A stretch of 64,000 bases of DNA from Sesamum alatum (GCA_034509735.1 JACGWO010000006.1:5967001-6031000), one strand, 5' to 3'; shown: positions 1 to 11,975, counted from the first letter of the stretch. Numbers and translations: made by a program. Notes: generated from the letters alone by a model not told the origin.

Positions 1-989
1 AATGTTTGAATTACTTATATTCTTTTATTAAATTTTATGAAAATATAATTCTCTGTCCCTCTTAGAATTTTATTGTTCCAAGTAGAAACGTTTTTTATTT
101 GTATATAGTATACATTTAGATAAGTGTAAGATAATTTATTTTTATCCAAAAGATTCACTATTTTTTTTTTTTTGAAAGAATTTAAATTTATATTTTTTTA
201 TGTCAAATAATAATTAAAAAAATATTTCTTCCATTTAAAAAAAATATTTTCTATTTATATTTAGATAAGTATGCCACTAATTATCTTTATCCAAAAACTT
301 TACTCATTATTTAAGGTAAATTAATTAGTTACATAATTTAAATGCATGTTTATGTTTTTTATACTTATTAATTACTTTAATTAAATTTTAGATTATTTAT
401 TTATTTGCATATTTTAAAATTGAAATAATCTATAGTTTTATTTATTTATTTAATTTTTAGAATTATAATATTCCCATGCCTTGGCACCGGGTGCTATCTA
501 CTTTCTATAATATTTCTATACATTTTTAAATAATTTTAATTCATCCTAGAGTTCAAGTCATGGGTACAAGAACAATTCTTCTATTTATGTAATGCATATA
601 ATTATTATTTATAAAACTTTCATAAAAACAAACAGTTTTGGGGAAATTTTAGCCCGAATTAGCTTTGATCAATTTTGATTTAATCACGTATGATTTGTGC
701 AGATTTTAAAGAGAGTAGTTATATAGTAATTATATTACAACTGTCATGTGATTGATTCGATCCAATCAAACTTAATTTGAACGAACCTACCAGGATATTT
801 TTTTCCTTGTATGGCTAAGTATTTACTGACAATTACACAATAGCATTAATACTTTAACTAGGCGAACTGAAATTAATCTCAATATTCTACTATTTTTGAA
901 GTTTATTGATTCCTAATTTTAAGAAAAAAATATAATGGAATTGGGTGAATTTTAATATAAATTTTACTAATAATAAAACTCGTCATTGT

Positions 990-1243
990 CACGAGGCATA
1001 GCTCAATTACCGAAATTGAGGCTCCATTACTATAAGGTCAGGGACTCGAACTCTATCAACGCGTGGATGTTATTCTACTTTAATAGTAAGTATCGTTCTA
1101 TTTTAATAGTAGTTGTTGGTTAGATATAGTTATATGATATTGATGATTAGTATAGGATTATTATAATTGTCAGTAGTTGCTAGATGATATTTGAAATTAA
1201 ATGATTGTAATCAACTTACTCAAAAAAAAAAAAAAAAAAAAAA
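990..1243 (+). mobile_element. tRNA-derived SINE with poly(A) tail
   Basis: The 5' part resembles a Pol III tRNA-like head. 'agctcaattacc' near 1002 is box-A-like and 'gggactcgaactc' near 1041 is box-B-like. An AT-rich body of about 140 bp follows and the unit ends in a run of about 22 A at 1220-1243. This order (tRNA head, unrelated body, 3' poly(A)) is the usual plant SINE layout. The exact 5' end and target duplications were not resolved. Confidence 0.55.
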
Positions 1244-1865
1244 TAGTTCATTGCTTTCTCTTCCAAAAAAAAATCATCGTTAATTCACAATTTACATGTT
1301 CTGTAATGAAAATATAACTTATCTATTTTGTTGAATGTTACGCACAATTATAGATAGTTGTGTAATCGGATTTATCTTATCATCAGTTGATGTGATAGTA
1401 ATGAATAAGTATATTTTATAATCAGTTGATAAGAATCGAAAGAGGGTTTGGAGTAGGTTACGAGTCTCTGTGACTCCACTATAAATAGGGAACCTACAAA
1501 TGCAAGTGAGACACCAAAAATCAATTGTTCTCTTGAACTCTCGATCTCCCTCAATCAAAATAGAAAACACAAGAGGCCAATCTATTCAAAATACATTCAC
1601 ATATCTTTGAGAGAACCACCAAAGAACTCTGAGATTTAGAGTGTGGACATTCGAGAAGACACTAGTTGCCTTATCTTGACGGATAAAAGGGCTAATTGTC
1701 TAATCCAAGAAAGAGGCTGCTAGATCCATTTGTGATTTGAAGCAAGTTGAGGTTGATATGTCCGTAGCCCGAGACATATCAAAGTCCATTAGTGATTCAA
1801 GCATCGATAAAAATCTATAAAGTTCGTATTCCGCTACACACATCAATGTATTTATATATATATAT

Positions 1866-2311
1866 AGGATAAATTACAGTCATATTCCCTAAGGTTTGAC
1901 ATAATTACAAATACTGCCACATTGTTTAAAAAATTAATATCCCCTTGAATTTAACGTCCGTCTTATAACGAACCCATTCCGTTAGCCTCTGTTAGGTTCC
2001 GTCTTGCCCAAAATGTCCGTTTGGATTATAAGTTATAATTTTATATATTTTTAAAAAATTTCTAAAATACTTTTATGGACTAATATTCTCTATGATTATT
2101 TATTTTTTCCACCCTCAAATTCTTTCACATTTTTTTCAAATATTTTTCTAATAAACAATCAGCAAGGGTAAAGTAGTACTTTTCACATCAATATCTCGGG
2201 GTTACATAATTACTTTTCATTTGAGGGAGGTATTTATAATTTTTTCCAACACTAATGAAATATTTATAATTATTTATGTTAAACCTCATGGAGGTAACTA
2301 TAATTTACTCT
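1866..2311. mobile_element. Foldback MITE-like element, family A
   Basis: The left end reads 'gataaattacagtcatatt..gacataattacaaata'. The right end is its approximate reverse complement ('tttataattatttatgtta..ggtaactataatttac'). The interior contains the family's 'cccatt..gttag' segment. Related copies in this window lie at about 20344, 24048, 38371, 42648 and 50758. No coding capacity is visible, and superfamily assignment is not possible from the ends alone. Confidence 0.5.
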
Positions 2312-2854
2312 ATATATATGTAGCTTCATTATTGAAAAAAGGTTGCTTTAAAAATTAAGAAATTATAAGGATATATATAGATATATATTATATAAAAAAG
2401 AAAAAAAGAAAATCATTTTTTTATACTGAAAGACAATTATTGTATTAAAGATAATTCATAGTGGAAACTGAGATTGTTTAATAAAAATAGTCTAAAAAGT
2501 CAATAAATCCACATAATTAAATATGAATTAAATTAAGGGATTATTATCTGTAGATGAGCTGTGATTGGTGTGAGTCAGAGGGTGAGAACATAATTATACG
2601 ACATTCTATCTGAATGAACCACGATTATTTTAAGCGTGTTGACGAGTTTTTAAATTAAACAACGATTCATATTCCTTTATGCTCTTTTTGGTTTTTATTT
2701 CGGAGGTGTTATTTATTTATTTATTTATTTTTTTGGGAGACAGAGCCAAAGTAAGAGATAAGTATTTTCTCGAAAATTTTTAGGATGTTTGGTCTTATAT
2801 ATTGGAATACGGGTAAAATATATCGATATTCTCTAAGATTAATAATTAATTGTA

Positions 2855-3045
2855 TAAATAAAATTACAGTTATATTCTCTGAGTGGATGTTAGTGTAATG
2901 TACCTCGAAAGTTATTTGTGTACAATTTTAGCACTGAACAAAAAATGTACTTGTAATTGCAATTATAATCTCAAGAAGTGTACTTGTAATTTGAAAGGGC
3001 AGAGTTAGACCGAATTCTAAGGGGTGTCATTATAATTTACTCTTT
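2855..3045. mobile_element. Degenerate foldback fragment, family E
   Basis: An 'aaattacagttatattctctgag' type left end and a 'gggtgtcattataatttact' type right end resemble the family E elements at 37203 and 40678. The match is partial and the limits are approximate. Confidence 0.3.
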
Positions 3046-3239
3046 AAAATAACATAAGATAAAAATAAATTAAAACACAGTGAACTATCATTTATTGTTG
3101 TTTTCTTAATAAAAATATAGGAAAATATTTGTGATATTTTAACAACAAAATATAATCAGAAACCTACATAAATTTTTCATATTACCTGCATTTTACCCTC
3201 CTATAAAAATATTAATAGACAAAAATTCCACTAAACCAA

Positions 3240-3284
3240 AAAAAAAAAAAAAAACAAAAAAAAAAAAACAACAACAACAACACG
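3240..3284. repeat. A-rich tract with ACA microsatellite
   Basis: Two runs of A are followed by repeated 'aac' triplets (acaacaacaacaacaac). This is a simple-sequence tract with no coding context. Confidence 0.7.
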
Positions 3285-3391
3285 ATTCATCTACACTTTA
3301 AAAAAGAAACTGTCTCCCGCATCAGGAGTTCGCATGCCCATCTTTTAAAAGTTTAAAGAATCGTGTTGTCTTTTTTTTTAGAGTTTTTTGT

Positions 3392-3635
3392 CGGGATAAA
3401 TGCAATTTACCCCCTGTAATATAAGAAATGAGCAAAACCCCTCTGTGAAAAAGTAATTAGCAAATTATCCCCTGTGATCTTAAAATGAAACAAATTACCC
3501 CCTTGTATTTTCCCTTGATATGGGGGTAATTTGCTTAATTTCTCAAAGCACAGGGAGGTAATTTGTTAATTATTTTTTCACAGGGGGTTTTTGCTCATTT
3601 CTTATATTACAGGGTGGTAAATTACATTTATCCCG
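3392..3635. mobile_element. Foldback MITE, family D (near-perfect palindrome)
   Basis: The element begins 'cgggataaatgcaatttacc' and ends with the inverted counterpart 'aaattacatttatcccg'. The two arms match over roughly 100 bases each, including 'gaaatgagcaaaacccc' against 'ggggtttttgctcatttc', with only a short centre. The whole 244-bp unit is therefore a hairpin in DNA or RNA. No protein is encoded. Longer relatives with the same end logic occur at 57189-58238 and about 5183-6390. Confidence 0.75.
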
Positions 3636-4568
3636 TTTTTTATCTTTTAAAATCTTCACATGGAAACTTGTTGCATTTAACCCTTAATTTTTTTCTTCAG
3701 TTCTGTGTACGTCGCAAACACACAAAACAACACATTAAACAACGTTTTGGCCGGTTGTATGTTTTTTCATTGTTTCAATGTTTTAGATTATATACTCAAA
3801 AATTAAAACAAAAAATAAAAGAATGGAATTTAATTAAGTTGCATAGATTATATTATAATCAAGTTGGGATTTGATGTAATTTCTTGGGGAGGGTGTGCAA
3901 GACACATAGTAATTAGTGATCAAATCCAAATCCAAATAAAACAAGGTATCTTGTCTTGTGGATGAGTACAAAAGATAGAATCTCAACAATAAATTCTCTT
4001 TTCTTGTGCTTCATTACAACATATTACCAACCAATCAACCTTATTTTTCAATATCTACTAAAGTTTTGTAATAGAAATATTCTCCTTCTTGATTTGGTGT
4101 GTTGGATGAATACTTTGCTTTGGTTTACTCATTTATATATTTATAGTTTTTTGAAGTAATGTTTTGCAGTATTTGCGTGCATCCAGTATTTGCGTGCATA
4201 CAATCAGATGAACACGGTATATTTTTTAAAAATAAAATTCAAAATATGATTAAAGTGGAGCTAAGTGATGAACATGCATCAAAAGTGGAGGGGTGAATAT
4301 GGTAGTAAAACACTGACGTACAATTACAAGTCGGGACAAGATATGAGCATGGGCTGAAAGTACGGAAATAAATATGATAGTATATTAGCGGTTAAAAAAT
4401 GTCGTGGAACATTTGGAAGAAGTATGTAATTATACTATGAATATTTAAGGGTTTAATTGATATTTTAATGATGTTGCGGTATTACAAACTGCCATTTGTG
4501 AATGAGAAATTGGTTCTGTTTTTATATTAGTATTAGATAAGAGAAAAATGGAGAAATATATTGTAACC

Positions 4569-4766
4569 ATGTATTATTCTTTTTTTTTTTTCTTTTTGCT
4601 GAAAAAGAAATCACCATCACGACCCGTCGAATGCCACTGGGATCGTAGATGCTTTACAGGGTACTTAAGATTGCCTACTAACACGGTAGTCGGTACTCAC
4701 ATCAACAGAGAGTCGAACGTACAATCATCTAACTGAAAGTGATTCGTCCTTATCGACTGGGCTAAC
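4569..4766 (-). mobile_element. tRNA-derived SINE, minus strand, poly(A) tail
   Basis: Read on the minus strand, the unit starts 'gttagcccagtcgataagg', a good box A. It has 'gtacgttcgactctc' (box B) about 35 bases later. A body follows and the unit ends in an A-rich tail, seen on + as the poly(T) run at 4576-4592. This spacing is what an internal Pol III promoter needs. It is not a functional tRNA, because no cloverleaf can be closed around it. Confidence 0.65.
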
Positions 4767-5182
4767 AAATATTGCCAACTAAGCGTAAAATCTGCAGGAT
4801 GATTATCCCTAATTAATTATTCTTAAGTTGCTTGATTATTTGTCAAATTAACATTACAACGTATTGAAACATAATAATATATTGTCTCTCAACAGACATG
4901 TATGATCACTAGATTAATCGGTCAACTTAATTATTTTTGGTGTAATAACAAAGATTTAGAAGTTCATTTAAAATGTATATGAGAAATATTAAATAAAATG
5001 ACAACTATTGTAATTTTAAAGTGTTAGTAATTTTCAACTGCGAATTTTATAATTCATAATTTGATTTTAGTAACACAATCAAATTTACACAAATGTCATA
5101 CTTTTTATGAAATATATGACTAAAAAATATTTAAGCTATACTCTTTATACTAAACAAAAGTACTTTTCATAACAACAAAAAG

Positions 5183-6390
5183 AGAAAATTGCATAATACC
5201 CCCCTACGAAAATTGCTAAAAACTTACTGTGTTAATTAAATAGTAAAAAAAAAAAACCCTATAAGTATAAATCCTGAAAAAAAAAACCCCTCTTTATTAG
5301 AAAAAAATAGAGAGTTGCCTACATGAGCTAAAAATGAGAGTAAATAACATTTTGACCTATTTTCAGCCGTTGACCTCTTTGAATGACAAAATTACCCCTA
5401 TCTTATGCGATTCTCCCTCTCTTTTTTGTTTTTGATTTTTTTTTTATCTTTTTTATTTTTGCTAAGAAAAATATAATCAATACTAAACAATTAATATTCA
5501 TCAATATTTATATGTAAAAAATATTATTACATCAAATTAAATTATTATACATATTTTACAATATTGAAAATAAATTACAGTAAATCATATTCAAAAAATA
5601 ATAATTTGTGTTGGATATATTTCAAAATTATATTATTTATATAAATTATAGTAAATAAATTTAAGTTTTTTAATATAATTATATTTAAATATAAAAAATA
5701 CATAATTAAATTACTTTGTTATATTAAATTTTACAAAACAAAAAATACAACAAATAAAAATAAAAAAATGCATCGTCTCCCCCAAGTCATCAGCCACCCT
5801 CCGCCTCCGTTTCCCAGCATCCGTCCTTGCTTCCGCCTCACCCTCCATCATCTTCCCCAACCCACCCAAACTCCCACCCTCCCAAGCCTCGCCAGAATCG
5901 CCCTTGCCTGTCCTCTTCCCTTCCCCTCACTCCGTCCCACCCCACCCTCACTGCCCAACCACCCCGTGGAAGGGGGTGATGGCGGTCGCCCTGGGCGACT
6001 GCCGTCACCAAAATTTAGGGGAATCACATCGCTCTGGATCTAGGCAAATGCGGTCACCCAGAGAAGGAAACCTACGTTGCTCAGTTAGGGGCGGTAACAC
6101 TTTGCGGGGCGACAATGTATATATGTATATGTAATTATATATAAATACAAAATAAATTTTTAAGATTTTTTAAAATATACACCGTTCATTTTTTATTGTT
6201 GAAGATCAATGGTTATTAATATAAGAACATAACATGCAAATTTCTAAAAAATTTAACACCATTAAAGGTACTAACGATAAGGGAGAGTTCGCATTATTTC
6301 AAAAAATACAGGGGCCTTTTGATTATATTTTTAACATGTGGGGTTTTCAGCTGAATTTTGAAAATACGGGAGGTTTATGTGATATCCCCC
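5183..6390. mobile_element. Long foldback element, family D-like, with GC-rich core
   Basis: The left side 'attgcataataccccccta..aattttc..' and the right side 'gaaaatacgggaggtttatgtgatatcccc' are imperfect inverted counterparts. The match continues inward ('aaaacccctc' against 'caggggcctttt' and similar). The arms are very AT-rich. Between them, at about 5766-6110, lies an abrupt C-rich then mixed GC-rich block. The ends are degenerate, so the limits are approximate. A 1.05-kb counterpart with the same plan lies at 57189-58238. Confidence 0.45.
5766..6115. other. GC-rich island inside AT-rich foldback element
   Basis: Composition jumps from mostly A/T to mostly C/G within a few bases and returns as sharply near 6115. 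The open frames inside (Pro/Leu/Ser-rich on the + strand) look like a by-product of the C-rich composition. I see no domain, splice signal or known protein. It is better treated as captured or expanded sequence than as a gene. Confidence 0.5.
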
Positions 6391-7556
6391 TCCCCGTCCC
6401 CCCAAAAAAGAGCCCATTGGTTTCGAAAAGTTTGAAAAAATGATTTCTTTCTTAAAAATAAATAAAAAAAAATAGCTAGGTCCAGATAACTTTGTTGTGG
6501 CTATCCCAACTCTAAAAAAGTCAATTGTCAGAGTGTTTCTTTCACCCGCGTTTGTTGAAACATTGCTCAACTTGATTGCAACAGCCCCATCAATATGCTA
6601 GGGGGTGTTTGCAAATGCGAAAAATAAGTTGAAAATAATGATTTTTATTTTACAACTTCTGCACTTTATTGGTAAAATTTAATTTTATTAAGATGTTTTA
6701 CCAAGCACTCCAATTACAACTGTTTCACACTTTTAACTTTTGTTTCAAATATTCTCACTTTTACTACTATTTAATTACAAGTTTTAAGATCTCAATAAGG
6801 TCTGATATCCTGACATTCAAATGAAAATTTGAATACTAAACCGTCGTATCGATGGTGTTTGAAAAAATGTGTTTGAATTTTGGAGAGTTTGAAGTTTGTA
6901 CTCGGGAATATGACCACAGTATGATATATACTTTAAGATGGATTTAAAATTAATTGGATGATAGTACCTCTAACATTGTCTTTTAAACAAGGCAAAAGCT
7001 ATTTTAAATGCCCATTTATACATTGATAGTGGTGAAAATAGATGAATATATATTTGATATTATTTTTTGAAGAGACATAAATTAGTGTAAATGTTAAATC
7101 ATGATTTTAGTTAATTATTATTTTGGATAGATGTAATTCAGTGAAAATTTTGGATTGATTTAAGTTAATTATTATTTTAATATATTATATTTTGAGTTAT
7201 TTATTAAAAAATTAATTGTCATTGCATGTGGTCCCCGAGAATATAAAAAAAACTATGGTGTGATCAGAGGAGAAAGAAATGAGTCTGAAGAAAGAAACAT
7301 AAAGCGACGTTAGAAAGAAAAAATAAATTATAATTATAAGTTTACTATAAATATATAAGTTTTTGAGAAAAAAAGAAACGTGGATCACTGAGTTGAGGTG
7401 TAATTGTGAGATTATTTTTTTTAAAGAAAATAAATAAATTTAAAGGTATATTTAGATATTCAAAAAATTGGTTGAGAAAAAATTTATTATTATTATTTTT
7501 TAATTTTTGAAAAATGAAATAAAAAAAAGATGCAATTTTAGGACAATAACTAAAAT

Positions 7557-7564
7557 TATAAATA
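7557..7564 (+). promoter_or_regulatory. TATA-like box of the PP2C gene
   Basis: 'TATAAATA' lies about 30-45 bases before the CT-rich leader that precedes the first splice donor, which is the usual distance from a plant TATA box to the start site. Transcription start is inferred, not shown. Confidence 0.4.
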
Positions 7565-7603
7565 AATGTCAATTGGTATCGGAGGGCTTTTGCCCCAAAC
7601 CCG

Positions 7604-7640
7604 TCTCTCTCTTCTCTCCCTCTCTCTCTCTCTCCGCGTC
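7604..7640 (+). repeat. CT-rich microsatellite in PP2C 5' leader
   Basis: A run of TC dinucleotides ('tctctctctctctctcc') lies in the presumed 5' UTR. Pyrimidine-rich leaders just downstream of the TATA box are common in plant genes. Confidence 0.6.
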
Positions 7641-7767
7641 TTCTCTGTCTAGATTTTCCTCTTCCAATCAAATTACACACAAAAAAAAGACAAAAAAACT
7701 CCTCAATTTCTCTCTCTAGGGTTTGCAACTTTTCAGCTATCTCGATCTGCTTCAGTAACCTCCATCA

Positions 7768-8253
7768 ATGTCTGGGCTGTAAGTCCTCGCGTTTATTTCT
7801 TGCTGCTTTTGAATATTTTCTCTGAACGCACTTTTTTAAGCATTTTTTCTTGGTTCGTCAATGAATGTGCACAAATGTATCCAATTTTCGTGGTTAATGC
7901 GGGAAAGGTGCTCTCTTGTGTTTGATTCGTTGGAAGTTTTGAGAGTTGATGGATACAATTTGGTCTTGTGTTTAATGTGCGGTTTTTTATGTTAGTTGTG
8001 GGTTATGGAAGAGGCTGATTACATTTTATTCTGGTTCTGGCTAATTTGAACTTATTTTTACTTCTATTGGAGAGGTAGATAAGTTTCGGGCAAAGTCATT
8101 TATTTTGGGAAAATCGTTGGGTCTGTTAGATCAAGTCTTTTGAGTTTTGTGAAAATGAGGTGTGCTGAATTTGTGCTAATATAAACTTTTTTTGGGGATC
8201 AGAGCTTGGAGATGAGAATTTTGGAAATGCTGAAACAAAGAGTACTAAAATGA
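7768..8253 (+). promoter_or_regulatory. 5' UTR intron and upstream ORFs of the PP2C gene
   Basis: An upstream ATG at 7768 is followed after 11 bases by a strong donor (GTAAGT at 7779). Plausible acceptors end at 8202 or 8204. Splicing at 8202 gives a 7-codon uORF (M-S-G-L-A-W-R) stopping at 8213-8215. Splicing at 8204 gives an 18-codon uORF whose TGA is 8251-8253. A further ATG at 8212 opens a 13-codon uORF that ends at the same TGA. That stop overlaps the main ATG (8250-8252) as ATGA, an arrangement compatible with inhibition or reinitiation. The splice sites are predicted from the sequence only. Confidence 0.5.
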
Positions 8254-11200
8254 GCCAGACAGAGGTGTCCAAGATGAAGCAGAAACAACAGCCCGTTCCA
8301 CTTGGGACTTTGATTGGTCGCGAGTTGAGAAATGAGAAGTTGGAGAAGCCCACAGTCAAGTACGGGCAAGCTGCTCTGGCTAAGAAAGGAGAGGACTATT
8401 TTTTGATCAAGCCCGACTGCCAAAGGATTCCAGGCAATCCATCTACGTCGTTTTCAGTTTTTGCGGTACGTCGGACACTTATTATCAATTAATTGAAGTT
8501 GATGTATGATTTGAAATATCCACGTTGACATACTTGTCGCCTGGTTTAATGGCAGATTTTTGATGGGCATAATGGTATATCAGCTGCCATATTTGCTAAA
8601 GAGAATTTGCTGAATAATGTTTTGAGTGCTATTCCTCAAACACTTGGTCGAGAAGAGTGGCTTCAAGCCCTTCCTAGGGCGTTAGTAGCAGGATTTGTGA
8701 AAACTGACATAGAGTTTCAGCAGCGAGGCACGTTCGATATTTGGTTACTATAAGGTTTTTTTCCCCTTTATTGGCCGATTGACCTTTCATTCCTTGTCAT
8801 CTTATTTTGGCTGTTTGCTATGAATGACAGGTGAGACCTCTGGAACAACAGTAACGTTTGTTGTGATTGATGGTTGGACTGTGACTGTAGCGTCTGTTGG
8901 AGATTCTCGGTGCATATTGGACACGCAAGGAGGGGTTGTTTCTCTGTTGACAGTTGACCATCGGCTGGAAGAGAATGTTGAAGAACGCGAGCGTGTAACT
9001 GCAAGTGGTGGTGAAGTGGGAAGACTCAATGTTTTTGGGGGCAGTGAGGTAATTTTTTAATTACTTTCCTATTATTTACTTTTCCAATTCTTAGTTCTAA
9101 CTCCAAGTACTTATTACCCAGAGATTTGTTTACTTATTCTGGTTAATTTGTGGTTTCTAGGTTGGTCCATTACGTTGCTGGCCTGGTGGATTATGTCTTT
9201 CAAGGTCCATTGGCGATACAGATGTTGGCGAGTTTATTGTACCGATTCCTCATGTTAAGCAAGTCAAGGTTTTAACCCTGCCATCCTAAAAGATGATTAA
9301 ATATATTAGACTATTGCATTATATAGTTACAAATAATAAAGTATTTCTGGATGTTAGCTCTCAAATGCTGGGGGAAGGCTTATAATTGCCTCTGATGGTA
9401 TATGGGATGCTTTGTCTTCTGATGTTGCTGCTCAATCTTGCCGGGGTTTACCTGCAGAACTTGCTGCCAAGTTGGTTGTTAAGGTATCTATCATATAACA
9501 ACTCGCTTTTTTGCAAATTGACGTCTCACGTGCTCTGATCTTAAAAGACTGGTAATTCTAACCTGTTTTAATTGCAGGAGGCTCTTAGGTCACGAGGACT
9601 GAAGGATGATACAACCTGCTTGGTTGTTGATATTATTCCTTATGACCATCCTATTTTGCCCCCAACACCTAAAAAGAAGCAAAATTTGCTCAGTTCACTT
9701 ATCTTTGGGAAGCGATATCAAAATGCAAATGGAGCTAATAGGCTATCTGCGGTTGGAGTTGTAGAGGAATTATTCGAGGAGGGTTCTGCAATGCTTGCTG
9801 AAAGGTGTGTTTACATTCTCTGGCACAATTATCTCCTTCCGATTCTCTGTCAGCATGAAACTTGTATTGATTGGAAAACTCTAGGTCTTCTTAGCAGCAT
9901 ACAAATATAAGTTCTTCAGTCTCTACTTTTCTAATGTCTGGACTTGGAATTTTTACATGCCCCTTGTGATTATGTTTCAATTTATTACAAGGTCATTATT
10001 ATGAGTTATGTTTCTCGCATGCTACAAACTGGTGGAGCATAAAATTCTCTATTTGTTTGTTTTGTGGCAAAGAAAATGCTTGTTATCTTCTCTGATATCT
10101 TAACAGTAACATATATTTTTTATCCTACCAACGTAGATCTGAAAATAGTTTATCACCATTATAGAGAACATTAGATGTTGTATCAAACTACTTGATATAG
10201 TGATCTACCTAATATTTCTGTTTCGTTTTACTACCGAATGTTAACTGTTGATTTTTTAAGTATGTTATTGGATATTTGTTTGATTCATCGTTCCTTCTAG
10301 ATGTTATCTCTCATATCAATATATAGTTGTAGGTGTTATTTCCTCTTATGTCATGGCCATTTTGTGTTTGTTAGAAACATGCTGTTGATAGAAGTAGGAT
10401 CATTATCAATGTCTATTTTGGTGGGAGAGCCCCGAAAAAATTGTGATAAATGTCTTATGAAGTGCAGAAAATGTGTACACATGGTTGACTTTTGAATTTC
10501 TTATAGTCCATGTCAAACTGACCTTTGTTTTGTAGTTTAATGTCTTGTTTCTACTTTTGTGACTAGAATTGAATATTTGTTTTAAGTTATTTTTAGATCA
10601 ATGTTAAAATTAGCCAAAGCTTTGCTGAAAATTACTGAGTATATCTGGTATCTTTATTCATTTAGGATATCATATGGATATAAATGTTTCGCAATTATAT
10701 GCTTATTCTCTTGTAGATCTTGGCGCCTGCGGGCATTTTATGCTTTTAACTACACTCTCTTGCTGTTTATGTCTTACGAAATTCCAAATCACCATTATTT
10801 CAAGGCTTTCTCTGACCATAAAGTTCAACTATTTGTGCTTGGAGAAAGTTGAATCACGTGTAAACTTTTCGCCATGTTCTTTGTAACATGTGTGGGTTTG
10901 TCGGGTTAAGTTCTTATTTGATCTCTTTCCATCTCACGACAATCCTTTAGTAATTTCACAAGGATGCTCTTTAAGCATTTCAATGCCTTGAACTTTGCCC
11001 ATGAAGGAAACAAAGGAAAAGATGAGGAGATTCTTCAATCTCCAATAAGAAAAGTGTTGGGAGTATTTAACACAGTGACGTATAGGTGATTGAGTGACAG
11101 CGAAAATGAAGGAAGCATCTTGCAGAAAAATCTTTGCAGTTTCATTCCATCATTGCCTCTTGGACACGATAGGAGTGCTCATAAAACCTACATGATAGTA

Positions 11201-11975
11201 GCGTGTTGAAGCCAACAAATCTATGTAATATTTATCCAGTCGCAACTGACAATCATCTCCTTTGCTGTACAGAATTAAGAAAAAAGTAGACCACTTGAAT
11301 ATGGATAAATGTCGAGTGCTTAAGTTTGACTAAATAAAGCTAAGCCTAGTTTTGTTACTTTCTACTTCTCAAAAACAACATCAGGATAAGTATCTTGCAT
11401 CTTAGAATGATGGACCTTCAAAATTGATCTCAAGTTACGCAGTTGATAGTGCCATTATTACCTAACTGGCAGGCGACCGTAATTCCAAGAAATGGTTGTT
11501 CAGGTTGCTGGATATGTTGATTTAAGTGCTAGCCTGAGAAAGTAAAAGCAAAATCTACTAAAGGTTTTAGAAGAAACTAGTGATGAAAGTTTTATGTATT
11601 TATGTTTTTGGCAGTTGTAATAATTAACTTGAGGTTTTCCAATCTTGGCTATTTTTGTGGTTTATGCTGCTGTTCTGGGTCCACAAAATGGATCAGAAAG
11701 CTTCTTACCAACTGAAACAAAAAGAAAGCTTTAATCCACACTAAACTACATGCAGGCTGGGCAAGGACTTCCCTCTGGACTCAAACTCCGGGCTCTTTAG
11801 ATGTGCTATTTGCCAAGTGGATCAGCCACCTAGCGATGGTTTGTCGGTTAACTCAGGTCCATTTTTCTCTCCTTCGTCAAAGCCATGGGAAGGTCCTTTT
11901 CTCTGCGCAACTTGTCGTAGAAAGAAAGATGCCATGGAAGGGAAAAAGCCGAGTAGACCGACGGTGACTGCATAA
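8250..11975 (+). CDS. Protein phosphatase 2C, At1g47380/At1g68410 type
   Basis: This is a Mg/Mn-dependent Ser/Thr phosphatase. Coding exons are 8250-8465, 8556-8727, 8831-9048, 9161-9268, 9358-9483, 9578-9804 and 11756-11975, which give 428 codons. That is the length I recall for the Arabidopsis relative. PP2C motifs appear in order: GED (47-49), FDGHNG (74-79), SGTTVTFV (133-140), VGDSR (152-156), CWPGGLCLSRSIGD (208-221), ASDGIWD (249-255) and DDTTCLVVD (290-298). Asp75, Asp251 and Asp290 are the likely metal ligands. DGHNG replaces the usual DGHGG, as in this subfamily. The C-terminus has two Cys pairs (CAIC 372-375, CATC 406-409), seen also in relatives. All introns are GT-AG except intron 8728-8830, where only a GC donor keeps the frame. 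The ATG at 8250 was chosen because the protein then starts like its relatives. Substrate and location are unknown. Confidence 0.93.
8728..8830 (+). other. Apparent GC-AG intron of the PP2C gene
   Basis: Exon sequence ends CAG-CGA-G at 8727 and the next exon begins GTGAGACC at 8831 after 'gacag'. Joining them gives Gln-Arg-Gly-Glu-Thr-Ser-Gly, as in PP2C relatives. The intron would begin GCACGT. The nearby GT at 8732 would create an immediate stop, so the GC donor is favoured. Confidence 0.7.
9805..11755 (+). other. Long last intron (1951 nt) of the PP2C gene
   Basis: The donor is 'aaag|gtgtgt' and the acceptor 'atgcag|gctggg'. It splits an Arg codon and separates the phosphatase domain from the C-terminal Cys-pair segment. 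The other introns of this gene are about 90-110 nt, apart from the 5' UTR intron. I recognise no transposon or nested gene inside. Read-through would add about 35 residues and stop at 9908-9910. Confidence 0.75.

Larger units (their letters stand above)
1..7556. other. AT-rich intergenic region, repeat-laden
   Basis: No cellular gene can be supported here. The open frames are short, AT-driven and lack splice-linked or family-like protein sequence. The recognisable content is two tRNA-derived SINEs and several foldback elements, listed separately, plus poly(A/T) runs and AT dinucleotide tracts. An ACA-type microsatellite lies near 3260-3284. The last few hundred bases before 7557 are the presumed distal promoter of the PP2C gene. 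Confidence 0.6.

Noticed and set aside
992..1055. Possible tRNA gene
   Set aside because: Box A and box B are present, but no cloverleaf stems or acceptor pairing can be drawn. A poly(A)-ended body follows, so it is a SINE.
5768..6134. Possible Pro-rich gene on the + strand
   Set aside because: The frame coincides exactly with a C-rich island inside a foldback element. It has no splice context, domain or recognisable homology.
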